A DNA stretch of 6,818 nucleotides from Gammaproteobacteria bacterium (GCA_028694565.1 JAQVKR010000151.1:1-6818), one strand, 5' to 3'. Positions 1 to 6,328 are shown, counted from the first letter of the stretch. Numbers and translations are program-made. Notes: generated by a model from the letters alone, not told the origin.

Positions 1-19
1 AGAAGCCGTAAATAGTCGC

Positions 20-45
20 CTGCCGGCGCGGAACAGCGCCGGCAG
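20..45 (-). terminator. Hairpin after the GerW/DUF2953 unit, probable terminator
   Basis: A perfect 10-bp inverted repeat (arms 20-29 and 36-45) encloses a 6-nt loop. The arms are almost entirely G and C. It starts 3 nt past the TAG stop of the last gene of the minus-strand unit, which is where a terminator is expected. On the minus strand the stem is followed by a short T-containing stretch (CTATTT) rather than a true T-run, so intrinsic termination would be weak or need help. It could also act mainly as a 3'-end stabiliser or serve a gene lying left of the window. Confidence 0.5.
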
Positions 46-48
46 AGG

Positions 49-315
49 CTACGGCCCCGTCCTGGGCGCGAGCCGGGCGAGCAGGGATTCCAGCCCCGAA
101 ACCTCCGCGAGGAGTTCGTCGACGGGCCGCCCGCGCCCCTCCACATCCACGGCGCGCGGGCCTTCCGGTCCGCAGAGGACCACGGCCACCGCCTCTTTCG
201 CGGCGTTGATCCACCAGGCCCGCGACAACGCCCCGGCATCGATCCGCACCCGCTCGATGGGGATCAGGGTGATCCCGGCCACGGTGATCGGGGCGCCGGC
301 GCGCAGCCTGTTCAT
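49..315 (-). CDS. Small protein with a degenerate GerW/YtfJ-like motif
   Basis: An 88-residue soluble protein of unknown function, third gene of the minus-strand GerW unit. The ATG overlaps the upstream TGA stop by 4 nt (ATGA at 312-315). No clear Shine-Dalgarno is seen, so translation is probably coupled to the DUF2953 gene. Residues 7-23 follow the pattern GxPxTxxGxTLIPxxxV, which matches residues 26-42 of the GerW-family protein of the same unit at 9 of 17 positions. A following hydrophobic strand, VAVVL (43-47), then G52 and R54, lines up more loosely with GerW residues 79-90. The FGFGAGG signature and long Gly-rich linker of GerW are absent. Residues 64-82 look like an amphipathic helix. 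I infer a shortened, diverged GerW-fold paralogue; convergent resemblance is possible. A longer in-frame start at 516 would lie inside the DUF2953 gene and is disfavoured. Confidence 0.65.
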   Translation of the reverse strand: MNRLRAGAPITVAGITLIPIERVRIDAGALSRAWWINAAKEAVAVVLCGPEGPRAVDVEGRGRPVDELLAEVSGLESLLARLAPRTGP

Positions 316-887
316 CGCGCCGCCGCCCGCGTGGCGTACAGGGCGCGCAGGGTCACGGGCGACAGCGCGAAGCGGAGCAGCACCGACAGCAGCCGGAGGG
401 GGACGATGCGGATGCGGCCGCGGCCGTCCAGCTCGAAGGTCCCGGCGGCGAACTCCGGCTCGATGGTGATCCGGCGCAAGCCCGGCAGCGCGGCCAGCGG
501 GCCCACGACCGCCCACAGCCGGCCGGTGTCCGCCGGGTCGTCCAGGCCCAGGCGGACCCGCAGGCCGAGCTCCTGGATGCGGATGCGCCGGAACAGGTCC
601 CGGGCCAGCCGGAGCAGGTGCGAGCCGAAGCCCTCGACCTGGACCAGGGCCAGCATCCGGCGCGCGCCGCCGCCCCCGCGGCGGGGTCTGCGGGCCCGGG
701 GTCGGCGGGCCGCGGGACGCCCGGGCCCGCCCAGGCGCACGCGCACCAGGCCGAACAGCCAGCGGAGACTGCCGCGGCCCTCCCGGCGGACCCCGTCACG
801 CCGCACGGAGAAGGCCAACTCCAGCGGGACGGCGAGCAACGCCAGCAGGCCCGCCAGCAGGGCCAGGAGAATCCAGACGACGAGCAC
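312..887 (-). CDS. DUF2953 family membrane-anchored protein (YtfI-like)
   Basis: A 191-residue protein. Residues 3-28 form one strongly hydrophobic segment, read as an N-terminal membrane anchor. It is followed by a low-complexity Arg/Gly/Pro linker at about 52-77, which is highly basic and suggests a cytoplasmic or membrane-surface position. The C-terminal part (about 110-172) has the pattern I associate with DUF2953: a GLDDPADTG stretch (114-122), a leucine-rich helix, then an IEPEF strand (142-146) and a basic strand ending in a hydrophobic helix. Its place directly after a GerW/YtfJ gene supports the call, since Bacillus ytfI (DUF2953) neighbours ytfJ. The start is GTG, chosen because GGAGG lies 6 nt upstream. 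It begins 12 nt after the GerW stop and overlaps the next gene by 4 nt. Biochemical function is unknown. Confidence 0.78.
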   Translation of the reverse strand: MLVVWILLALLAGLLALLAVPLELAFSVRRDGVRREGRGSLRWLFGLVRVRLGGPGRPAARRPRARRPRRGGGGARRMLALVQVEGFGSHLLRLARDLFRRIRIQELGLRVRLGLDDPADTGRLWAVVGPLAALPGLRRITIEPEFAAGTFELDGRGRIRIVPLRLLSVLLRFALSPVTLRALYATRAAAR

Positions 888-893
888 CCGGCC

Positions 894-898
894 CCTCC
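894..898 (-). promoter_or_regulatory. Shine-Dalgarno for the GTG-started DUF2953 gene
   Basis: On the minus strand GGAGG sits 6 nt before a GTG codon at 887-885, within the 12-nt gap after the GerW stop. It decides the start of the DUF2953 gene, which has no ATG at this point. Confidence 0.7.
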
Positions 899-899
899 C

Positions 900-1268
900 T
901 CAGTCGCCGCCCTTGCCGCCGCCTCCCCGGGCCGACTTGCCGATGACATCGGCCACCTTCTCCAGCACCGAGGTGGCGGCGCCCTTGATGGGCTCCAGGC
1001 GCACGCCGTCGCCGTTGATGATGATGAGCGCGACGGGCTTCACGCCGCCGCCGCCGGCGGTGCCCCCGCCGGCGCCCTCGCCCGCATCGCCGGATTTCAT
1101 CTTCCCGCTGCCGCTGCCGCCGCCCGCACCGAAGCCGAAGCCGACGCTGACCAGGGGGATGAGGGTGTTGCCCTCGATGGTCATCGGCTCGCCCACCACC
1201 GTCTTGGTGTTCAGCATGCGCTCAATCTCGCCCATGGCGCTCTTGAGCAGCTTGTCCACGTCTTCCAT
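900..1268 (-). CDS. GerW/YtfJ family protein
   Basis: A 122-residue protein of the GerW (Spore_YtfJ) family. Residues 1-21 form an amphipathic helix. They are followed by VVGEPMTIEGNTLIP (24-38), the family's GxP...G.TxIP signature, and then VGFGFGAGGG (42-51), the diagnostic FGFGAGG motif. Residues 51-76 are a Gly/Ser/Lys linker. The second conserved block, KPVALIIINGDGVRLEPI (77-94), precedes a C-terminal helix (about 97-113) and a Gly/Lys-rich tail. In Bacillus the protein is linked to spore germination. Members also occur in non-sporulating bacteria, where the role is unclear. AGGGGA lies 6 nt before the ATG, supporting this start. It heads the unit with DUF2953 and is transcribed divergently from the MDR reductase. 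The sporulation label should not be taken as function here. Confidence 0.92.
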   Translation of the reverse strand: MEDVDKLLKSAMGEIERMLNTKTVVGEPMTIEGNTLIPLVSVGFGFGAGGGSGSGKMKSGDAGEGAGGGTAGGGGVKPVALIIINGDGVRLEPIKGAATSVLEKVADVIGKSARGGGGKGGD

Positions 1269-1269
1269 C

Positions 1270-1320
1270 GGTTGTCCCCTGCCGGAGTCTGCGATACTGG
1301 TTACCTAAAGATAGACAACC
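1270..1320. promoter_or_regulatory. Divergent promoter region with 7-bp inverted repeat
   Basis: The spacer between the divergent GerW and MDR genes is locally less GC-rich at about 1290-1318. A perfect inverted repeat GGTTGTC/GACAACC (1270-1276 and 1314-1320, centres 44 bp apart) frames it. On the minus strand TTGTCT (1318-1313) with TATCGC (1296-1291) at 16-nt spacing is a possible weak sigma70 promoter for GerW. On the plus strand TTGTCC (1272-1277) with TACTGG (1295-1300) at 17 nt is a possible weak promoter for the reductase. The -10 matches are poor, so this is a candidate region only. Confidence 0.3.
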
Positions 1321-1367
1321 CGCGCGGGACGGCGCGCGGCGGCGACGGACGAACGGGAGATGACGCC

Positions 1368-2429
1368 ATGACAAGCGAACGACCCGGACGCATGCGCGGG
1401 GTGTGGCTGACCGGCCACGGCGGGCTCGACAAGCTCGAGGTGCGCGACGACATCCCGGTCCCGCGGCCGGGCCGGGGCGAGGTGCTGATCCGGGTGGCCG
1501 CCGCGGGCGTCAACAACACGGACATCAACACCCGCCTCGCCTGGTACTCGAAGCACGAGGGCGCCAGCGAGGACGCGAGCTGGGCCGGGGAGCCCATCCG
1601 CTTCCCGCGCATCCAGGGCATCGACGTCTGCGGCCGCATCGTCGCGGCCGGGGACGGCGTCGGCGCGGAGCGCGTCGGCGAGCGGGTGCTGGTGGAGCCC
1701 TGCCTCCGGGAAGCCGGCGGCCGGGCGCTGGAGCGGCCCTGGTACCTCGGCTCGGAGTGCGACGGGGGCTTCGCCGAGTATGTGACGGTGGCCGCCCGCC
1801 ACGCCTACCGGATCGACAGCGAGCTCGACGACGTCGCCCTGGCCTCGTTCCCCTGCTCCTACTCCACCGCCGAGAACCTGCTGCGCCGCGCCCATGTCAG
1901 CCCGGGGCAGCGGGTCCTGGTCACCGGCGCCTCCGGCGGCGTCGGCTCGGCGGCGGTCCAGCTGGCGGCCATGCGCGGCGCGCACGTCATCGCCGCGACC
2001 CACCCCGACAAGGCGGACCGGCTGCGGGCGCTCGGCGCCGGGCGGACCCTCGCGCGCAACGACAGCGTGGTCGACGCGCTGGGACGGGAGAGCATCGACG
2101 TGGTGGTGGACCTGGTGGCGGGGCCCCGCTTCCCGGAGCTGCTGGAGGTGCTCCGGCCGGGCGGGCGCTACGCGGTCTCGGGGGCCATTGGCGGGCCGCT
2201 GGTGGAGCTGGACGTGCGCACCCTCTACCTCAAGGACCTGACCCTGCACGGCTGCACGGCGCTCGATCCCGAGGTGTTTCCCGCCCTGGTGGGCTACATC
2301 GAGCAGGGGCGCATCGTCCCGGTCGTCGCCGGAACCTATCCGCTGGAGCGGATCGCCGAGGCCCAGGCCGCCTTCCTGTCCAAGCGGCACGTGGGCAAGC
2401 TGGTGCTGACGGTGGCCGGCCGGGACTGA
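1368..2429 (+). CDS. Zinc-free MDR family NAD(P)-dependent oxidoreductase (quinone-oxidoreductase-like)
   Basis: A 353-residue medium-chain dehydrogenase/reductase annotated in databases as alcohol-dehydrogenase-like. The N-terminal GroES-like half (about 8-150) has GEVLIRVAAAGVNNTD (37-52), where the catalytic-zinc Cys of true alcohol dehydrogenases is Asn49. The usual GHE is GID (84-86), so that His is also gone. No four-Cys structural zinc lobe is present. Cys163 in FPCSYSTAENLL remains near the position of the third zinc ligand. The Rossmann half carries the nucleotide-binding loop GASGGVGSAAVQLA (187-200). THPDK (211-215) after the second strand fits NADPH preference. The C-terminus HVGKLVL (341-347) is typical of the family. 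Expected chemistry is NAD(P)H-linked reduction or oxidation of an unknown carbonyl or enone in the cytoplasm. GGGAGA lies 7 nt upstream of the ATG. The frame stays open far upstream, but only this start has a Shine-Dalgarno and a homologous N-terminus. Confidence 0.93.
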   Translation: MTSERPGRMRGVWLTGHGGLDKLEVRDDIPVPRPGRGEVLIRVAAAGVNNTDINTRLAWYSKHEGASEDASWAGEPIRFPRIQGIDVCGRIVAAGDGVGAERVGERVLVEPCLREAGGRALERPWYLGSECDGGFAEYVTVAARHAYRIDSELDDVALASFPCSYSTAENLLRRAHVSPGQRVLVTGASGGVGSAAVQLAAMRGAHVIAATHPDKADRLRALGAGRTLARNDSVVDALGRESIDVVVDLVAGPRFPELLEVLRPGGRYAVSGAIGGPLVELDVRTLYLKDLTLHGCTALDPEVFPALVGYIEQGRIVPVVAGTYPLERIAEAQAAFLSKRHVGKLVLTVAGRD

Positions 2430-2532
2430 GCCGGGCCCGGGCGAAGCGGCTGGCGGCGACGGGATTGATCCGTCCGCGCCGCCGGCCCATCATCCGTCAC
2501 AGCACCCTTCGGATCCGGAACGGGAGATCACC

Positions 2533-2904
2533 ATGCCGGGAGGCATCGGTCCCATCGACGCGCGAACGTCCGCGGCCTGCCGCAGCGGCCGGGTGGTGCG
2601 CACGATCCGGGCCGGCGCCGACGAGGGCGAGATCTTCTACAACCTCGACAGCGGCCGGGCCCACTACGACGCCGGCCGCGGCCTGCTCTACTTCATGGCC
2701 TCGCCCTACGCGCCGGTGCGGGAGGTGCTGGAGGCGGTGTGCGCGGCCCGGCGGCCCCCGCCCATCGAGCGGGTCGTCCTCGATCGCCACGGCATGTTCC
2801 ACACCGGCCGCCGCGTCGCGCTGGCGCCCGAGTGGGCGGACGCGGTCCTGGTGGCGCTGCGCCTGGCGGGAATGCGGGTGACGGTGGCGCGAAACCCGGC
2901 CTAG
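2533..2904 (+). CDS. Hypothetical protein, 123 residues
   Basis: I do not recognise this protein. It is soluble by composition, with no signal peptide or membrane segment. Residues 20-50 suggest beta structure (VVRTIRAG, EIFYNLDSG). Residues 59-73 look like a helix, then IERVVLDRHGMFHTGRRV (78-95) and a C-terminal helix-strand (about 99-119). It has two Cys (16 and 70) and two closely spaced His (86 and 90), but no known metal motif is evident. The ATG has GGGAGA 5 nt upstream, which supports the gene being real, as does codon use typical of its neighbours. It lies 103 bp after the MDR gene on the same strand with no clear terminator between, so co-transcription is plausible. Its TAG stop overlaps the convergent DUF364 stop. 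Confidence 0.65.
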   Translation: MPGGIGPIDARTSAACRSGRVVRTIRAGADEGEIFYNLDSGRAHYDAGRGLLYFMASPYAPVREVLEAVCAARRPPPIERVVLDRHGMFHTGRRVALAPEWADAVLVALRLAGMRVTVARNPA

Positions 2905-3737
2905 CTCAGCCGCGCCAGCAGCGCCTCCACGCCGGGATACCGATCCGGGGTAATCTCGTACTTGCGGCCCGCCTTCCCCCACGGCTCCCGCCGCGCCAGC
3001 CGCGCCAGCAGCTCCCCCGCGTCGCCGAAGTCGATGCCCCCCACCGCCGCCACGCCGCGGGCGAACAGGGCGTCGGGCAGGCCGCTGCCGGTGGGTCCGA
3101 TGAGCTGGAACGGGGCCACGCCGGCGGCCGCGGCCAGCAGCCCGTCCAGGGTGTCGTTGATCAGCACCGAGGCGGTGCAGACGACCTGGCGGCAGCCGGC
3201 CAGATCCCGCGGCTCGGTGGTGACCCGCACCGCCGCGCGCTCGGGCACCCGCTGGGGGGCGTGCTCCAGCACCAGCACCTCCATGCCGGCCGCCACCAGC
3301 CGGTCCACCACCGGGCAGAAGTAGCCCACCATGCCCACCGTGTCCCCCGGCGCGAGGGCGGCGCCCTCGTTCCCGGCGCCGCGCCCCGGCGGCCGGTAGC
3401 CGGCCCGGCGCATCAGCGACTGGCTGAGGGCGTTGAAGGCGCCCACGGCCAGCGCCCGGCCGGCCGGGTCGTCCGATCGGAACCCCTCCAGCAGCGCGCC
3501 CCGCGGCATCCGCACCGACGCCGGATCGGGATGGCGGCGCCACAGCGCCTCCAGCAGCCCGCCCATGCTCACGTAGAAGGGGCCGACGCTGCCGTCGGCC
3601 AGGAGGACGAAGCCGAACTCGTCCCGGAAAGTCTCGTCCGGGAGCGGGTCCGGCAGGTGAAGCCCGATCACGCCGGCCGGAGGCAGGGCGGCGTCCAGCC
3701 GCGCGGACAGGGCGAGATAGTCGGCGTTGATGCTCAT
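2901..3737 (-). CDS. DUF4213/DUF364 domain protein (putative heavy-metal chelation, Rossmann-like)
   Basis: A 278-residue protein. The N-terminal part (about 1-110) resembles DUF4213, with FGFVLLADGSVGPFYVS (41-57) and the helix AVGAFNALSQSL (97-108). The C-terminal part (about 131-270) matches DUF364: GDTVGMVGYFCPVVDRL (131-147), a strand MEVLVLEHAP (152-161), CTASVLINDTLDGLL (187-201), LIGPTGSGLPDALFARGV (212-229) and GGIDFGD (233-239). The family is annotated as putative heavy-metal chelation on structural grounds; no reaction is established. The length is close to the family norm. The ATG overlaps the glgP stop by 4 nt (ATGA at 3734-3737), so the gene is likely translated by coupling after glgP. 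Only a poor G-rich Shine-Dalgarno is visible. Link to glycogen metabolism is inferred only from this arrangement. The frame runs open upstream through glgP, which is an artefact. Confidence 0.85.
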   Translation of the reverse strand: MSINADYLALSARLDAALPPAGVIGLHLPDPLPDETFRDEFGFVLLADGSVGPFYVSMGGLLEALWRRHPDPASVRMPRGALLEGFRSDDPAGRALAVGAFNALSQSLMRRAGYRPPGRGAGNEGAALAPGDTVGMVGYFCPVVDRLVAAGMEVLVLEHAPQRVPERAAVRVTTEPRDLAGCRQVVCTASVLINDTLDGLLAAAAGVAPFQLIGPTGSGLPDALFARGVAAVGGIDFGDAGELLARLARREPWGKAGRKYEITPDRYPGVEALLARLS

Positions 3738-6283
3738 CCGCGCGCGGCCGCCCCCCCGGATTCCGTGCCCGCCGCCGGGAACGGCGGGACCGGCTGCAGG
3801 CGCCAGATGTCGGCGTTGTACTCGGCGATGGTGCGGTCGGTGGAGAAGCGCCCGGAGCTGGCGCAGTTGAGGATGCTCATGCGCACCCAGCGCTCCCGAT
3901 CGCGGTAGGCGTCCGCCGCCCGGCGCTGGGCCTCCACGTAGCCGCCGAAGTCCGCCGCCACCACCCACGGGTCGCGGGGGCTGAGGATGGACCGGACGAC
4001 GGGCTCGAACAGGCCGGGCTCGCCGCTGTCGAAGACCCCGCCGGCGAGCAGCTCCATCACCCGGCGCAGGCGCTCGTCGCCCGCGACGATGCCCCGGGGA
4101 TCGTAGCGCTCGCGCAGGGCCTGGACCTCCCCGGCGGTATGGCCGAAGAGGAAGAAGTTCTCCTCGCCCACCTCGTCCCGGATCTCGATGTTGGCTCCGT
4201 CCAGGGTGCCGATGGTGACCGCCCCGTTCATCATGAACTTCATGTTGCCCGTGCCCGAGGCCTCCTTGCCCGCGGTGGAGATCTGCTCGGAGAGATCCGT
4301 TCCGGGGCAGATCGCCTCCATGGCCGTGACCCGGTAGTCGGGCAGGAAGGCCACCTGGAGCAGCCCCCGGGCGGCCGGGTCGGCGTTGACCACGGCGGCC
4401 ACGCGGTTGACCAGGCGGATGATGCGCTTGGCCATGAGGTAGCCCGGCGCGGCCTTGCCGCCGATGAGCACGCAGCGCGGCGTCCACCCGGCGGTGTCGC
4501 CCCGGCGGATGCGATCGTAGAGGTGGATGACGTGCAGGACGTTCAGCAGCTGGCGCTTGTACTCGTGAATGCGCTTGACCTGCACGTCGAACAGCGCCTC
4601 CACGTCGAAGCGCACCCCGCACTCCCGTTCCACCAGCTCCGCCAGCCGGGCCTTGTTGTCGCGCTTCACCGCGTGCCAGCGCGCGCGGAAGGACGCGCTC
4701 TCGGCGTGGGGCGCCAGCTCCCGCAGCCGCTCCATGCGGGCGAGCCAGCCGGGGCCGATGGCCGCGCCGATCAGGTCCGCCAGCCGGGGGTTGCAGCCCG
4801 CCAGCCAGCGCCGGGGCGTGACGCCGTTGGTCTTGTTGTTGAACTTCTCCGGCCAGAGTTCGTGGAAGTCCCGGAACAGCCCCTGCTCCAGAAGCCTCGA
4901 GTGCAGCTCCGCCACGCCGTTGACCGAGTAGCTGCCCACGATGGCGAGGTAGGCCATGCGGACCATGGGCTCGTCCCCCTCCTCGATGATCGACATGCGC
5001 CGGATGCGCTCGCCATCGCCCGGCCAGCGCGCCGCCACCTCCGCCAGGAAGCGGGCGTTGATCTCGAGGATGATGTCCAGCAGGCGCGGGAGCTCCTGGC
5101 GGAGCATGCGCACCGGCCACTTCTCCAGCGCCTCGGGCAGCAGGGTGTGGTTGGTGTAGGCCATGGTGCCGGTGGTGATGGACCAGGCGGCGTCCCAGCC
5201 CAGGCCGTGCTCGTCCATCAGCAGGCGCATCAGCTCCGGCACCGCGCAGCTCGGGTGGGTGTCGTTGAGCTGGAAGCAGTTCTTCCCGGCGAACCCGCCG
5301 AACTCCTCGCCGTGGAAGCGGACCCAGAGGCGCAGCACGTCCTGCAGGCTGGCCGAGGCCAGGAAGTACTGCTGGCGCAGGCGCAGCACCTTGCCGTTCT
5401 CGCTGGCGTCGTTGGGGTAGAGCACCATGGTGATGTTCTCGGCGGCGTTCTTGGCCGCCACCGACTCCGGGTAGGAGCCGGCGTTGAACTCGCCGAGATC
5501 GAACTCGTCGGTGGCCGCCGCCGACCAGAGCCGGAGGGTGTTGACCGTGCCGTTGCGATAGCCGGGGATGGGGATGTCGTAGGGCACCGCCAGCACCGCG
5601 TGGGCGCCGACCCAGCGCATGCGCCAGCGCCCCGCCCCGTCCAGGTAGGGCTCGCTGCGCCCGCCGAAGCGCACGCGCCGGGTGTACTCCGGGCGCTCCA
5701 GCTCCCAGGGGTGGCCGTCCCGCAGCCAGTGATCCGGCTCCTCCACCTGCTCGCCGTTCTCGATCAGCTGCCGGAACATGCCGTACTCGTAGCGGATGCC
5801 GTAGCCCGTCACCGGCAGCTGCAGGGTCGCGCAGCTGTCCAGGAAGCAGGCGGCCAGGCGCCCCAGGCCGCCGTTGCCGAGCCCCGCGTCGTGCTCGGTG
5901 TCGGCCAGCTCCTCCAGCACCAGGCCGAGATCCCCGAGGGCGCGCGCCGTGGGTCCGCTGATCCCCAGGTTGAGCATGGCGTTGCCCAGGGAGCGGCCGA
6001 CGAGGAACTCCAGGGACAGGTAGTGGGCACGCCGGCAGTTGATCTCCTCGCAGGCGTAGCGGCTGCTCTTCCAGCGCTCCATGAGCCGGTCGCGAACCGT
6101 CAGGGCCAGGGCCTGGAAGGGGTAGTGGCTGGAGCGGCAGTGCTTGTCGCGGCCGAGGGTGTGGCTGAAGTGGCGCCGGAAATCGTCGGCGATGGCCCGC
6201 TCGTCCATGCCCAGGGGCGGCAGCTCCGTGAGGCGGGGGACGGGGGCGCTCGCGCGCAGCGGCTTGAGGCGTGAATGTTCCAT
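3734..6283 (-). CDS. glgP: Glycogen/starch/alpha-glucan phosphorylase
   Basis: An 849-residue GT35 enzyme that cleaves alpha-1,4-glucan ends with phosphate to give glucose-1-phosphate in the cytoplasm. Conserved blocks appear in order: YLSLEFLVGRSLGNAMLNLG (88-107), GLGNGGLGRLAACFLDS (134-150), YGIRYEYGMF (161-170), NTLRLWSA (248-255), LNDTHPSCAVPELMRLL (339-355), YTNHTLLPEALEKWP (376-390), TNGVTPRRWL (485-494), VQVKRIHEYKRQLLNVLHVI (567-586), GGKAAPGYLMAK (608-619), and the pyridoxal-phosphate site EASGTGNMKF (674-683) with the cofactor lysine at 682. The family C-terminus DIWRLQPV (825-832) is followed by a 17-residue Pro/Gly/Ala tail. It is slightly longer than E. coli GlgP, mainly at the ends. 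The ATG has GAGGG upstream at only 3-nt spacing. Met26 is an alternative start but has no Shine-Dalgarno. No frameshift or lost catalytic block was seen. Confidence 0.98.
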   Translation of the reverse strand: MEHSRLKPLRASAPVPRLTELPPLGMDERAIADDFRRHFSHTLGRDKHCRSSHYPFQALALTVRDRLMERWKSSRYACEEINCRRAHYLSLEFLVGRSLGNAMLNLGISGPTARALGDLGLVLEELADTEHDAGLGNGGLGRLAACFLDSCATLQLPVTGYGIRYEYGMFRQLIENGEQVEEPDHWLRDGHPWELERPEYTRRVRFGGRSEPYLDGAGRWRMRWVGAHAVLAVPYDIPIPGYRNGTVNTLRLWSAAATDEFDLGEFNAGSYPESVAAKNAAENITMVLYPNDASENGKVLRLRQQYFLASASLQDVLRLWVRFHGEEFGGFAGKNCFQLNDTHPSCAVPELMRLLMDEHGLGWDAAWSITTGTMAYTNHTLLPEALEKWPVRMLRQELPRLLDIILEINARFLAEVAARWPGDGERIRRMSIIEEGDEPMVRMAYLAIVGSYSVNGVAELHSRLLEQGLFRDFHELWPEKFNNKTNGVTPRRWLAGCNPRLADLIGAAIGPGWLARMERLRELAPHAESASFRARWHAVKRDNKARLAELVERECGVRFDVEALFDVQVKRIHEYKRQLLNVLHVIHLYDRIRRGDTAGWTPRCVLIGGKAAPGYLMAKRIIRLVNRVAAVVNADPAARGLLQVAFLPDYRVTAMEAICPGTDLSEQISTAGKEASGTGNMKFMMNGAVTIGTLDGANIEIRDEVGEENFFLFGHTAGEVQALRERYDPRGIVAGDERLRRVMELLAGGVFDSGEPGLFEPVVRSILSPRDPWVVAADFGGYVEAQRRAADAYRDRERWVRMSILNCASSGRFSTDRTIAEYNADIWRLQPVPPFPAAGTESGGAAARG

Positions 6284-6309
6284 AGGCCCTCGCGGCGTCG
6301 TCTCGGCGA

Positions 6310-6328
6310 TCCGGCCCGCGGGGCCGGA
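6310..6328. repeat. Hairpin in the probable glgP leader
   Basis: A perfect 8-bp inverted repeat (6310-6317 with 6321-6328) and a 3-nt loop lies 26 bp upstream of the glgP start. If transcription starts just after the TATAGT candidate, this stem would be at the very 5' end of the glgP mRNA, where it could affect stability or early elongation. The arms are mostly G and C, so chance formation in this DNA is fairly likely. Confidence 0.35.

Noticed and set aside
618..1367. Open frame extending the MDR gene upstream by 250 codons across the GerW and DUF2953 genes
   Set aside because: It lies antisense to two recognisable proteins, has no family resemblance, and the MDR N-terminus and Shine-Dalgarno place the start at 1368.
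1305..2390. A 361-codon minus-strand open frame antisense to the MDR gene
   Set aside because: Composition is shadow-like and no domain is seen, whereas the plus strand encodes a clear MDR enzyme.
2430..2532. Palindromic bits (CCGGGCCCGG and CGGATCCG) in the gap between the MDR gene and the 123-residue protein
   Set aside because: They are short and GC-only or restriction-site-like, with no following T-run. I do not call a terminator or operator from them.
3735..3737. Possible GlgP-DUF364 fusion by frameshift at the ATGA overlap
   Set aside because: Both proteins have complete, family-typical ends, and no slippery run is seen beyond ordinary G/C stretches, so a normal stop-start overlap is simpler.
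2739..3908. A 389-codon plus-strand open frame across the DUF364 region
   Set aside because: Rich in Arg, Gln, Pro and His with no motif; opposite to a recognisable protein.
4139..6274. A 711-codon plus-strand open frame antisense to glgP
   Set aside because: The sequence is low complexity (Ala, Val, Gly, His, Gln, Arg) with no recognisable domains. It mirrors a fully conserved glgP and is explained by high GC at codon position 3.
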